A DNA stretch of 5,785 nt from DASYQD01 sp036005845 (GCA_036005845.1 DASYQD010000049.1:1-5785); one strand, 5' to 3'; positions 1 to 5,473 are shown, numbered from the stretch's first letter. Notes: a model not told the origin generated them from the sequence alone. Translations and numbers: made by a program.

Positions 1-1
1 G

Positions 2-343
2 TACCTGTTCGAGAACGGCAAGATGCCGCCCGACGACCAAATCCACCAATACCTCATCGACGGCATCGGCGAGGACTTCCTGCCGTCGACGGCGTGGCTC
101 GACTACGTCGACGAGGTGATCCCCTGCGATGACAAGACCGCGTACAGCGCGACGATGGAGGTGGCGCGCAAGGAGGGCATCTTCGGCGGCTCCTCGTCGG
201 GCGCCGCGGCCGCGGTGGCGCGGCAGGTGGCGCAACGCGAAGGCGAAGGGTCGCTCGTCGTGACGCTGTTCCCGGACTCCGGCGAGCGCTACCTGTCGAA
301 GCTCAACGAGCGATGGATGCGCGAGAAGGGCTTGCTGGATTAG
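2..343 (+). CDS. Cysteine synthase / cystathionine beta-synthase family enzyme, C-terminal part (5' end outside window)
   Basis: The reading frame is open from the window edge to the TAG at 341-343 and gives 113 residues of a fold-type II PLP enzyme. Diagnostic stretches are GIGEDFLPST, a VDEVI segment, EGIFGGSSSGAA (the glycine/serine-rich loop whose Ser contacts the PLP pyridine nitrogen in this family) and VVTLFPDSGERYLSK near the C-terminus, a hallmark of O-acetylserine sulfhydrylases and bacterial CBS enzymes. Family members condense (O-acetyl)serine or homocysteine with sulfide or serine in the cytoplasm. The protein stops soon after the catalytic fold, so there is no C-terminal Bateman (CBS-pair) domain. 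The PLP lysine lies upstream of the window. The GEDF-P-T motif and GGSSSG loop lean slightly towards the CBS-like branch, but CysK, CysM and CBS cannot be separated from this fragment. The family is secure; the exact substrate is not. Confidence 0.9.
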   Translation, partial: YLFENGKMPPDDQIHQYLIDGIGEDFLPSTAWLDYVDEVIPCDDKTAYSATMEVARKEGIFGGSSSGAAAAVARQVAQREGEGSLVVTLFPDSGERYLSKLNERWMREKGLLD

Positions 344-354
344 GTTTCATCTCA

Positions 355-382
355 CCCTGTCCCCCCGTCCCCCCCTGCCCCC
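355..382 (-). other. C-rich tract / G-quadruplex motif on the - strand
   Basis: Four C-runs of 3, 6, 7 and 5 bases (355-357, 361-366, 369-375, 378-382) are separated by 3-, 2- and 2-base linkers. The - strand therefore carries four G-runs with short loops, which satisfies the usual G3+N1-7 quadruplex pattern. The tract starts 12 bp after the cysteine synthase stop codon. The + strand RNA would be C-rich and G-poor here, which could also suit Rho loading. The pattern is seen directly; any function is inferred. Confidence 0.6.
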
Positions 383-397
383 TCGAGGTGCAGGGGG
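371..397 (+). terminator. Possible hairpin terminator after the cysteine synthase gene (no U-tract)
   Basis: An 8-bp perfect stem, CCCCCTGC (371-378) with GCAGGGGG (390-397), encloses an 11-nt loop that contains the small palindrome CCTCGAGG (381-388). A second, mutually exclusive palindrome, GGGGGCGCCCCC, follows at 393-404. No T-run comes after either on the + strand, so a classical intrinsic terminator is not shown. The position between two co-directional genes suits a termination or RNA-end function. Confidence 0.3.
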
Positions 398-433
398 CGC
401 CCCCGCTCGCGCCGCTTGCTGCCGAATCTGTGT

Positions 434-440
434 GAGAGAG
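434..440 (+). promoter_or_regulatory. Ribosome binding site for the flavin reductase gene
   Basis: A purine run, GAGAGAG, ends 7 nt before the GTG at 448. It is a weak to moderate Shine-Dalgarno and supports GTG 448 as the start. Confidence 0.5.
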
Positions 441-447
441 TCGCTTC

Positions 448-945
448 GTGGCTGATCCGGTCGCCTCCGAATCCTTCCGCGATGCGATGCGTCACCTCCC
501 GGCGGGAGTGACGGTGGTGACGGTGCGCGCCGGCGAGCAGGTGCACGGGCTCACGGTGTCGGCGTTCTGCTCGGTGTCGCCCGAGCCGCCGCTCATCGCG
601 GTGGTCATCGACCAGCGCCACACGGCCTACCCGCTGCTGCAGCAGGAGGGCGCGGTCTTCGCGGTCAACATCCTCCACCAGGACCAGTTCGAGCTCTCCA
701 ACCGCTTCGCCTGGCTCAAGGACGAGGACCGCTTCGACGCCGGCGACTGGCGGCCGGCGACGACCGGCGCGCCGGTGCTCGCCGATGCGCTCGCCTGGCT
801 CGACTGCGTCGTGCGCGAGCGCTATCCGGCTGGCACGCACGCGGTCTACATCGGCGAGGTGGTGGACAGCGCAGTGCCGCGGCCCGACGAGCCGCCGCTG
901 ATCTACTGGAACCGCGGCTACCGGCGGCTGTCTCTGCACGAGTAG
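448..945 (+). CDS. Flavin reductase-like FMN-binding protein
   Basis: This 165-residue protein matches the flavin reductase-like (FMN-binding split-barrel) family over its whole length. It shows F-DAMRHLPAGVTVVT at about residues 10-25, GLTVSAFCSVSPEPPL at 34-49 (the conserved Ser/Thr-rich FMN-phosphate region), FAVNIL at 71-76, LSNRFA at 83-88, and a late IGEVV ... PLIYWNRGYRRL segment. Small members usually reduce free FMN/FAD with NAD(P)H and pass it to a two-component monooxygenase (HpaC/RutF type); others bind FMN for different purposes. No oxygenase partner is visible, so substrate and pathway stay open. The start is GTG, chosen for the GAGAGAG at 434-440 and because the homologous region begins directly after it. 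It lies 104 bp behind the cysteine synthase gene and could be cotranscribed with it. Its stop is 3 bp from that of the convergent permease gene. Confidence 0.9.
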   Translation: MADPVASESFRDAMRHLPAGVTVVTVRAGEQVHGLTVSAFCSVSPEPPLIAVVIDQRHTAYPLLQQEGAVFAVNILHQDQFELSNRFAWLKDEDRFDAGDWRPATTGAPVLADALAWLDCVVRERYPAGTHAVYIGEVVDSAVPRPDEPPLIYWNRGYRRLSLHE

Positions 946-948
946 CGG

Positions 949-2007
949 CTACCGCCGCGGCTCGAGCGCGCCCTGCAGCCCTTCCGCCAGCAGCGCGAAG
1001 GCGAGCACGGCGAGGGCGATGGCCAGGCCCGGAAAGGCCGCCGTCCACCAGGCGCCGGGCAGCGACGCCTGCGCTTCGGCGAGCAGGCTGCCCCAGCTCG
1101 CGTCGGGCGGCTGTACGCCGAAGCCGAGCCAGGAGAGCGCGGCTTCCGCGAGGAGCGCGTCGCCGAGCCTCAGCGCGGCGGTGACCAGCACGGGAGCCAG
1201 CGCCAGCGGCAGCAGGTGCCGTAGCAGCAGGCGCGGCGGCGGCACGCCGGCGGCACGGGCGGCTAGCACGAACTCCTCGCCGCGCAGGCGGCTCAGCTCG
1301 GCGCGCACGAGGCGGGCGACCTCCATCCAGCCGGTGGCGGCGAGCGCCGCGACCACCAGCGTCTCGCCGCCGCCGGCGAGCGCGGCGAGAGCGAGCACGA
1401 GGAACAGTCTTGGGAAGGCGAGCATGGCGTCGACGCCGCGCGAGAGCAGCGCGTCGAGCCAGTGCGGCCCGAGACCTGCGGCGGCGCCGACGCCGATGCC
1501 GAGGAGCAGTGCCAGCGCCACGGCGAGCAGCCCCACGCGCAATGAGACGCGCGCTCCGAAGAGCAGCCGCGAGGCGAGGTCGCGGCCGTAGCGGTCGGTG
1601 CCCAGCGGAAAGGCGATCGGTTTGACGGCGACGATGGTCGCCGCCGGCAGCTGCTGCCATCGATCGAGACGCTTCCAGGCCAGCAGCCCCGGTCCCGCTG
1701 GCCGCACCGTCTCGGCCAACGCGGTGCGCCCGTCGGCGAAGGAGACGGCGAGCCGCGCGCTGCCCGGTGGCAGCAGCCGGCCGGCCGCGGCATCCCACAC
1801 GCGCGTCGGGTCGTGCGGCGCGAGAGCGGGCGCGAAGAGCGCGAGGACGGCGAGCAGCGCCGCGAGGAACGTGCCGGCGACAAGAGCCGGCCGTTCGCTC
1901 GACGCGCTCTCGATGCGCGGCTCGGCGGACTGCAGCCGCTCCACGCCGCCGTTCGCAGGCGAGTCGCTGCTGCCGCCGTCGAAGACGCGCCTCCGCTGCT
2001 CAGCCAA
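949..2007 (-). CDS. Dipeptide/oligopeptide-type ABC transporter permease, DppC-like
   Basis: This 352-residue inner-membrane permease resembles DppC/OppC. An unusually long N-terminus (about 40 residues, polar) precedes the first membrane helix (about 41-62), which ends in APHDP. The family motif LGTDRYGRDLASRLLFGARVSL starts near residue 135. Further helices lie around 158-179, 200-225 and 268-285 and at the C-terminus. The EAA loop that contacts the ATPase is at about 245-267 (EFVLAARAAG ... RHLLP), and LSWLGFGVQPPDASWGSLL follows near 291. The loop between APHDP and LGTD is about 70 residues, well over the short linker usual in DppC. The start codon is TTG at 2007, supported by GGAGGG at 2013-2018. 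The gene overlaps the end of the DppB-type gene by 8 bp, so translation is probably coupled. It is the last gene of the operon; no ATPase gene follows. Confidence 0.92.
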   Translation of the reverse strand: MAEQRRRVFDGGSSDSPANGGVERLQSAEPRIESASSERPALVAGTFLAALLAVLALFAPALAPHDPTRVWDAAAGRLLPPGSARLAVSFADGRTALAETVRPAGPGLLAWKRLDRWQQLPAATIVAVKPIAFPLGTDRYGRDLASRLLFGARVSLRVGLLAVALALLLGIGVGAAAGLGPHWLDALLSRGVDAMLAFPRLFLVLALAALAGGGETLVVAALAATGWMEVARLVRAELSRLRGEEFVLAARAAGVPPPRLLLRHLLPLALAPVLVTAALRLGDALLAEAALSWLGFGVQPPDASWGSLLAEAQASLPGAWWTAAFPGLAIALAVLAFALLAEGLQGALEPRR

Positions 2008-2986
2008 GCGTGCCCTCCACCAGCGCCTCGCGCTGCCGCGGGTCGGCCGCGGTGGTGGCGAGGTCGGCGAGCAGGCCGCCGAGCACCACCAGCGCCGCGC
2101 TCCACGCCGTGCAGGCGATCACCAGCGGCAGGTCGCGGCTGAGCACGGCGAGATAGGCGACGCGGCCGAGCCCGGGCCATGAGAAGACGACCTCGACCAC
2201 CAGTGCGCCGCCGAGCAGCGCCGGCAGCGAGAGCCCGAGGACCTGCAGCAACGGCGCTGCGGCGCGGCGCAGGCCGTGCACCCAGACCACGCGCGATTCG
2301 GTCAAACCGCGCGCCCTCGCCGCCCGCAGCGGCTCGTCCGGCAGCGCGGCCAGGAGGCTGCCGCGCACGAGGCGCAGCAGCGCGCCGGCGCCGGCGAGGC
2401 CGAGCACCAGCGCGGGCAGCGCCAGGTGGCGGATCAGCTCGCGCGGACCGCCGCTGCTGCCCGGATCGCTCGCATGGCCGGCGGGGAAGAGCGGCCAGCG
2501 GTAGGCAAAGAGCAGCAACGCCATCAGGCCGAGCCAGAACGTCGGCAGCGCATAGAACAGCAGCGAGCCGACGCGCAGCAGATGGTCGGCCGTGCCGCCG
2601 CGCCGCCGCGCCGCCAGCACGCCTAGCGGCAGCGCCACCACGATCTCCACCAGCAACGCGGCGCCGCCGAGCAGAAGCGTGTAGGGCAGCGCCGCCCATA
2701 GCACCGCGCCCGCCGGCCGGTGGTGCACGATCGACGTGCCCCAGTCGCCGCGCGCCGCGTGGGCGAGCCAGCGGACATACTGGGCGAGCAGCGGCCGGTC
2801 GAAGCCCCACTGGTGGATCAGCACCGCGCGTGCGCTCGGCGGCACCCGCGGGTCGAGCAGCAGCGTCGTCGGGTCGCCCGGCAGCGCGTGCAGCGCCACG
2901 AAGACGGCGGTGACGACGAGCAGCAGCAGCAGTAGCGCGCCGCCGAGACGGCGCAGCAGCCAGCCGGCGATGCCGCTGCGCGACAT
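2000..2986 (-). CDS. Dipeptide/oligopeptide-type ABC transporter permease, DppB-like
   Basis: This 328-residue inner-membrane permease forms the channel together with the DppC-like partner. Residues 9-13 (WLLRR) lead into the first helix (about 14-34), followed by the family motif LPGDP at 35-39. GDWGTS at 80-85, LPYTLLLG at 100-107, LPTFWLG at 147-153 and the EAA loop at about 218-245 (AARARGL ... VHGLRRAAAP) are all typical of DppB/OppB. The C-terminus has the usual ADPR segment. The start at ATG 2986 is preferred over an in-frame start 49 codons upstream. The longer reading would overlap the solute-binding protein gene and add an Arg-rich, non-membrane extension, whereas ATG 2986 has GGAG 5 nt upstream. 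The 67-bp gap to the upstream gene holds only a weak 5-bp hairpin (GCATC 3027-3031 with GATGC 3037-3041). Confidence 0.93.
   Translation of the reverse strand: MSRSGIAGWLLRRLGGALLLLLLVVTAVFVALHALPGDPTTLLLDPRVPPSARAVLIHQWGFDRPLLAQYVRWLAHAARGDWGTSIVHHRPAGAVLWAALPYTLLLGGAALLVEIVVALPLGVLAARRRGGTADHLLRVGSLLFYALPTFWLGLMALLLFAYRWPLFPAGHASDPGSSGGPRELIRHLALPALVLGLAGAGALLRLVRGSLLAALPDEPLRAARARGLTESRVVWVHGLRRAAAPLLQVLGLSLPALLGGALVVEVVFSWPGLGRVAYLAVLSRDLPLVIACTAWSAALVVLGGLLADLATTAADPRQREALVEGTLG
2013..2018 (-). promoter_or_regulatory. Ribosome binding site for the DppC-type gene
   Basis: On the - strand GGAGGG lies 5 nt before the TTG at 2007, inside the last codons of the upstream permease gene. It is the main argument for the TTG start, because no ATG is available nearby. 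Confidence 0.65.
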
Positions 2987-2991
2987 CAGGG

Positions 2992-2995
2992 CTCC
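2992..2995 (-). promoter_or_regulatory. Ribosome binding site for the DppB-type gene
   Basis: On the - strand GGAG lies 5 nt before ATG 2986. It decides the start against the upstream in-frame alternative at 3133. Confidence 0.55.
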
Positions 2996-3053
2996 AGGCG
3001 GCCGGGCGTCTCGAATGACATGCGACGCATCAGGACGATGCCTGCGCTCCGAG

Positions 3054-4724
3054 CTAGGGCCGAGCGACGAAGGCCCAATTTTCGAGTCCCGTGAACGTCG
3101 AGATGGCGCTCGGCGTCGCGCGCAGCCGCTCATCGCGGCCGACGAACACCGGCGGCTCCCAGAGAAACGTGTACGGCTGGTCCTCGTTGATCAGGCGCTG
3201 CACGCGCGAGAAGAGCGGCTTGGCGGCGGCGAGGTCCGGCTGGCGCTCGATCTCGTCGAGCAGCCGGTCGACCTCCGGATTGCGGTAGCGGCCCCAGTTG
3301 CTCTCGTCCGGGTCGCGCGAGTCGAAGCCGTAGCGCAAGTCGAGCCCGGTGTCGATGCTCCAGGTGACGAGCGCGCCGTCGAAGTCGTGCGCCTGCAGCT
3401 TCGCGTTCTGCGCCGCGGCCTCGCGCAGCGCCGGCGCGACCGCCACGCCGGCGCGCTTCAGCTGATCCTGCATCAGCACCAGCGCGTCGCGGCGGATCTG
3501 GTTGCCGGTGTTGGTGGAGAGCTCGATCGTGAGCGGCTTGCCGTTGCGCTCCAGCACGCCGTCGCCGTTGGTATCGCGAAAGCCGCGCGACTCGAGGAGG
3601 CGCCGCGCCGCGGCCGCGTCGTACGGCCACGGCTGGAGGTCGGGCGCGTGCGCCCAGACGGTGGTGAGGATCGGCGAGTCGGCGACGCGCGCGCGCCCGT
3701 GCCACAGCGCCTCGACCAGCGCCTGCCGGTCGATACCGATGGTCAGCGCGCGGCGCACCAGCGGATCGTCGAGCGGCGCCCGCCGAGTGTTCCAGACGAT
3801 GGCGGTGTAGCGCCGCGCCCACACCTGGTCGAGCCGGCGGCCGGGTGCGTGCGCCACCTCGTCGGCACGGTCGGGCGGCACGCTCTCGACGAGCTGCGCG
3901 GCGCCGCCGAGCAGCTCCTGCAACCGCGCCGCCTCGTCGGGCACGATGCGGAAGACGACCTGCTCGAGCAGCGGCTTGCCCGCCTCGAAGTAGCGCCGGT
4001 TGGCGCGCAGGACGATCTCTTCTTGCGGCTTCCAGCGCTCGAGGGTGAACGGGCCGTCGACGACCAGGTGATCGCGGAACCAGTCGCCGCTCTCCGGCCA
4101 CTTGGCGAACGGAAGCTGCGACCAGACGTGCTTGGGAAGGATGAAGCCCTCGTTGGCGTCGAGGAGCTGCGTCGCATAGGCGTGGGTGAAGTGGAAGCGC
4201 ACCGTGTGCGGATCGACCACCTCGACGTCGCGGATCGACTCCTTGAGGTACGAATTCGGCCAGCCGACCTCGGCGCTCGTCTGCGCCTGCCAGGTGAAGC
4301 GCACGTCGTCCGCGGTGACCGGCTCGCCGTCGCTCCACCGCACGTCGTCGCGCAAGTGGAAGGTGAGTGCCAGCCGATCGGGCGAGAAGTCCCACGCGCG
4401 CGCGAGCCGCGGCGCGAAGGTGGGCGGGTGCTGCTGGAAGTCGGGCTGCTCCGCGGCGAGGCGGAGGAACATCGCGCCGAGCACGTCCTGGTCGAGCTGA
4501 CGCGTCGCCGAGGCGAGCAGCTCGTTGACGCCGGAGATGTCGACGCCGCTCGCGACGGTGAGCGTCGTCGGCAGCGCCGGTTGGGCGCTCGCCGGCCGGC
4601 CGGGAGCCGCGGCCTCGCGCCCACGACAGCCGCCGAGCGCGGCGATCGCCAGCAGCAGCGTCGACGTGCGCGCGAGCGCGGGCACGAAGCGGCCGGCGAG
4701 GCTGCGGCGAGGCGACGTTGGCAC
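3054..4724 (-). CDS. Lipoprotein solute-binding protein of a peptide-type ABC importer (SBP_bac_5 family)
   Basis: A family 5 extracellular solute-binding protein of 556 residues from the chosen start. The N-terminus is Arg-rich, then hydrophobic (TLLLAIAAL), then has lipobox LGGC with the lipidated Cys at about residue 33, so the mature protein should be a membrane-anchored periplasmic or surface lipoprotein. Family signatures are LARAWDFSPD (about 107-116), WSDGEPVTADDVRFTW (about 130-145), RRALTIGIDRQALVEAL, and GFRDTNGDGV (its Asp is residue 384), an EF-hand-like turn common in this family. It captures a peptide-like or other solute for the two downstream permeases; the ligand cannot be read from sequence. 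GTG 4724 is preferred to the in-frame GTG 4772 because the latter falls inside the terminator of the preceding gene and adds residues ahead of a good signal peptide. Neither start has a Shine-Dalgarno, but a -10-like TACCAT lies 9 nt before 4724. Confidence 0.92.
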   Translation of the reverse strand: MPTSPRRSLAGRFVPALARTSTLLLAIAALGGCRGREAAAPGRPASAQPALPTTLTVASGVDISGVNELLASATRQLDQDVLGAMFLRLAAEQPDFQQHPPTFAPRLARAWDFSPDRLALTFHLRDDVRWSDGEPVTADDVRFTWQAQTSAEVGWPNSYLKESIRDVEVVDPHTVRFHFTHAYATQLLDANEGFILPKHVWSQLPFAKWPESGDWFRDHLVVDGPFTLERWKPQEEIVLRANRRYFEAGKPLLEQVVFRIVPDEAARLQELLGGAAQLVESVPPDRADEVAHAPGRRLDQVWARRYTAIVWNTRRAPLDDPLVRRALTIGIDRQALVEALWHGRARVADSPILTTVWAHAPDLQPWPYDAAAARRLLESRGFRDTNGDGVLERNGKPLTIELSTNTGNQIRRDALVLMQDQLKRAGVAVAPALREAAAQNAKLQAHDFDGALVTWSIDTGLDLRYGFDSRDPDESNWGRYRNPEVDRLLDEIERQPDLAAAKPLFSRVQRLINEDQPYTFLWEPPVFVGRDERLRATPSAISTFTGLENWAFVARP

Positions 4725-4733
4725 GGCGCGGCG

Positions 4734-4739
4734 ATGGTA
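4734..4739 (-). promoter_or_regulatory. Candidate -10 element for the solute-binding protein operon (leaderless start)
   Basis: On the - strand TACCAT lies exactly 9 nt before GTG 4724, in the short gap after the upstream terminator. No -35 hexamer and no Shine-Dalgarno are visible. The same layout occurs before GTG 5474, which is why it is recorded here. It remains a weak site taken alone. Confidence 0.35.
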
Positions 4740-4765
4740 GCGCAGGTGCTTCGCGGGCGGCGCCG

Positions 4766-4798
4766 AAAACACGAAGGGCGGGGAGCAGTCCCCGCCCT
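4766..4798 (-). terminator. Intrinsic terminator of the hsp20 gene
   Basis: A perfect 10-bp stem, AGGGCGGGGA (4775-4784) with TCCCCGCCCT (4789-4798), encloses a 4-nt loop. On the - strand it is followed by TTCG, then GTTTT (T-run at 4766-4769). It lies 52 bp past the hsp20 stop. The T-run is short and slightly displaced, but stem strength and position fit an intrinsic terminator that separates hsp20 from the transporter operon. Confidence 0.7.
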
Positions 4799-4814
4799 CG
4801 AATCGTGAACTTCA

Positions 4815-4835
4815 GAGCGCGCACGCGGCGCGCTC
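4815..4835 (-). other. GC-rich hairpin in the 3' untranslated region of hsp20
   Basis: A perfect 8-bp stem, GAGCGCGC (4815-4822) with GCGCGCTC (4828-4835), encloses a 5-nt loop, 15 bp after the hsp20 stop and upstream of the terminator hairpin. No T-run follows. It may protect the 3' end of the mRNA or back up termination. Confidence 0.5.
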
Positions 4836-4850
4836 GGAAACGTCGTCCGA

Positions 4851-5309
4851 TCAGCCGATGGCGATGCGGCGCGGCTTCGACTCCTCCTGCTTGGGGAGCT
4901 GGATGGTGAGCACGCCGTTGTCGAAGGTCGCCTCGACCTTGTCGGTGCGCACCGTGGGCGCCAGCGTGAAGGAGCGGCTGAAGGCGCCGTACTGCCGCTC
5001 GAGGCGGTGGTACTGCTCGTTGGCCTTCTCGTCGGCCTCGAACTTCCGCTCGCCGGCGACGGTGAGCACGTTGTTCTCGAGCGTGATGGCGAGGTCGTCC
5101 TTGCCCAGGCCGGGGACGTCCATCAGCAGGGTGAGGCCGTCGGCGCCCTCGCGGATGTCGACGCGCGGGATCCAGGTGCGGCTCGACACCGCCTCGGCGT
5201 CGGAGCCGAACGGGCGAAGCATGTCGTTGAAGGCGTCCTCGAACAGGCGGCCGAAACGGTCTCGGACCACGTCTCCGGTCGGGGTCCAGCGGGCGATGGC
5301 GTTTCTCAT
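4851..5309 (-). CDS. Small heat-shock protein, Hsp20/alpha-crystallin family
   Basis: A complete 152-residue cytoplasmic small heat-shock protein, an ATP-independent holdase that binds unfolding proteins and hands them to the DnaK/ClpB machinery. A variable N-terminal arm (about 1-42) precedes the alpha-crystallin domain (about 45-140). Typical strands are visible: WIPRVDIRE, LLMDVPGLGKDDLAITLENN, LTVAGER, FSRSFTL, and the signature NGVLTIQLPK at 131-140. The C-terminal tail ends in an IxI motif (IAI, 149-151), which links dimers into oligomers. Length and domain order are normal. The ATG at 5309 is fixed by AAGGAG at 5319-5324. The gene appears monocistronic, with its own near-ideal promoter upstream (5363-5391) and a terminator downstream (4766-4798). 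An inverted repeat over the promoter suggests repression that is relieved under stress. Confidence 0.96.
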   Translation of the reverse strand: MRNAIARWTPTGDVVRDRFGRLFEDAFNDMLRPFGSDAEAVSSRTWIPRVDIREGADGLTLLMDVPGLGKDDLAITLENNVLTVAGERKFEADEKANEQYHRLERQYGAFSRSFTLAPTVRTDKVEATFDNGVLTIQLPKQEESKPRRIAIG

Positions 5310-5318
5310 GGCGTTTGT

Positions 5319-5324
5319 CTCCTT
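5319..5324 (-). promoter_or_regulatory. Strong ribosome binding site for hsp20
   Basis: On the - strand AAGGAG, followed by A, lies 9 nt before ATG 5309. It is the best Shine-Dalgarno in the window and fits a highly expressed gene. Confidence 0.85.
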
Positions 5325-5335
5325 GGTAGGTCGGG

Positions 5336-5353
5336 GCGCCGAGCTTCCGGCGC
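5336..5353 (-). other. Stem-loop at the 5' end of the hsp20 mRNA
   Basis: A perfect 6-bp stem, GCGCCG (5336-5341) with CGGCGC (5348-5353), has a 6-nt loop. With transcription expected to start near 5356, the hairpin would sit within the first few nucleotides of the message, leaving the Shine-Dalgarno outside it. A stabilising 5' stem-loop is plausible. It does not obviously sequester the ribosome binding site. Confidence 0.45.
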
Positions 5354-5362
5354 AGCGAGGAC

Positions 5363-5391
5363 ATTATAGGAGCACACTCAGATCGTGTCAA
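5363..5391 (-). promoter_or_regulatory. Consensus sigma70-type promoter of hsp20
   Basis: On the - strand TTGACA (5386-5391) and TATAAT (5363-5368) are both perfect consensus hexamers separated by exactly 17 bp (5369-5385). The expected transcription start is near 5356, giving an untranslated leader of about 47 nt before ATG 5309. The element sits in an AT-rich island in otherwise GC-rich DNA. It reads as a vegetative-type promoter, so heat induction would need a repressor rather than a dedicated sigma factor. Confidence 0.9.
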
Positions 5392-5410
5392 GGACCAATT
5401 TAATCTGAGT
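5376..5410. promoter_or_regulatory. Inverted repeat over the hsp20 promoter, candidate repressor operator
   Basis: Perfect 8-bp arms, ACTCAGAT (5376-5383) and ATCTGAGT (5403-5410), are 19 bp apart. One arm falls in the spacer between -35 and -10 and the other just upstream of -35, so a bound repressor would bracket the -35 box. A second reading is a degenerate HAIR-like site at 5404-5424: CTGAGT, 7 bp, TGTCAA, compared with the HspR consensus CTTGAGT-N7-ACTCAAG (9 of 14 positions match). The regulator is not identified. Confidence 0.45.
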
Positions 5411-5455
5411 TGATTGATGTCAAATAAAGCGCACGGAAGGCGTCCGCCGGTCCGG

Positions 5456-5464
5456 TGCTATCCT
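5456..5464 (+). promoter_or_regulatory. Candidate extended -10 element for the gene at 5474 (leaderless start)
   Basis: TGC precedes the -10-like TATCCT (5459-5464), which ends 9 nt before GTG 5474. Transcription would start within a few bases of the start codon. There is no convincing -35 hexamer and no Shine-Dalgarno. Confidence 0.4.
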
Positions 5465-5473
5465 GATCCTCCC

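Noticed and set aside
716..2810. Further Arg/Ala-rich open frames on the - strand (716-1798 and 1293-2810) and several on the + strand
   Set aside because: All are shadows of the two permease genes and the flavin reductase gene, with no family features.
2920..2934. CAG/CTG trinucleotide run as a possible phase-variable repeat
   Set aside because: It encodes the leucine run of the first membrane helix of the DppB-type permease, is short, and a trinucleotide change would not shift the frame.
3549..3575. EF-hand-like DTNGDG turn in the solute-binding protein as a novel calcium site
   Set aside because: This turn is common in family 5 solute-binding proteins, so it is not a special feature here.
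2736..4808. Very long open frame on the + strand (690 codons) antisense to the solute-binding protein and part of the DppB-type gene
   Set aside because: Its product is Arg/Glu/Val-rich without recognisable domains, while the opposite strand encodes well-defined transporter proteins. Such antisense frames are expected in GC-rich DNA.
5310..5356. RNA thermometer (ROSE or fourU type) in the hsp20 leader
   Set aside because: The leader is short. The one clear hairpin (5336-5353) does not include the Shine-Dalgarno at 5319-5324, and I see no good pairing partner for AAGGAG in the leader.
3130..5391. Long open frame on the - strand (753 codons) spanning hsp20 and the solute-binding protein gene
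   Set aside because: It is out of frame with both well-supported genes, runs through a terminator and a promoter, and gives a low-complexity Arg/Ala-rich product.
5371..5410. CIRCE element (HrcA operator) suggested by AGCACACTC near 5371
   Set aside because: CIRCE is TTAGCACTC-N9-GAGTGCTAA. Neither the arm sequence nor the 9-bp spacing is matched.
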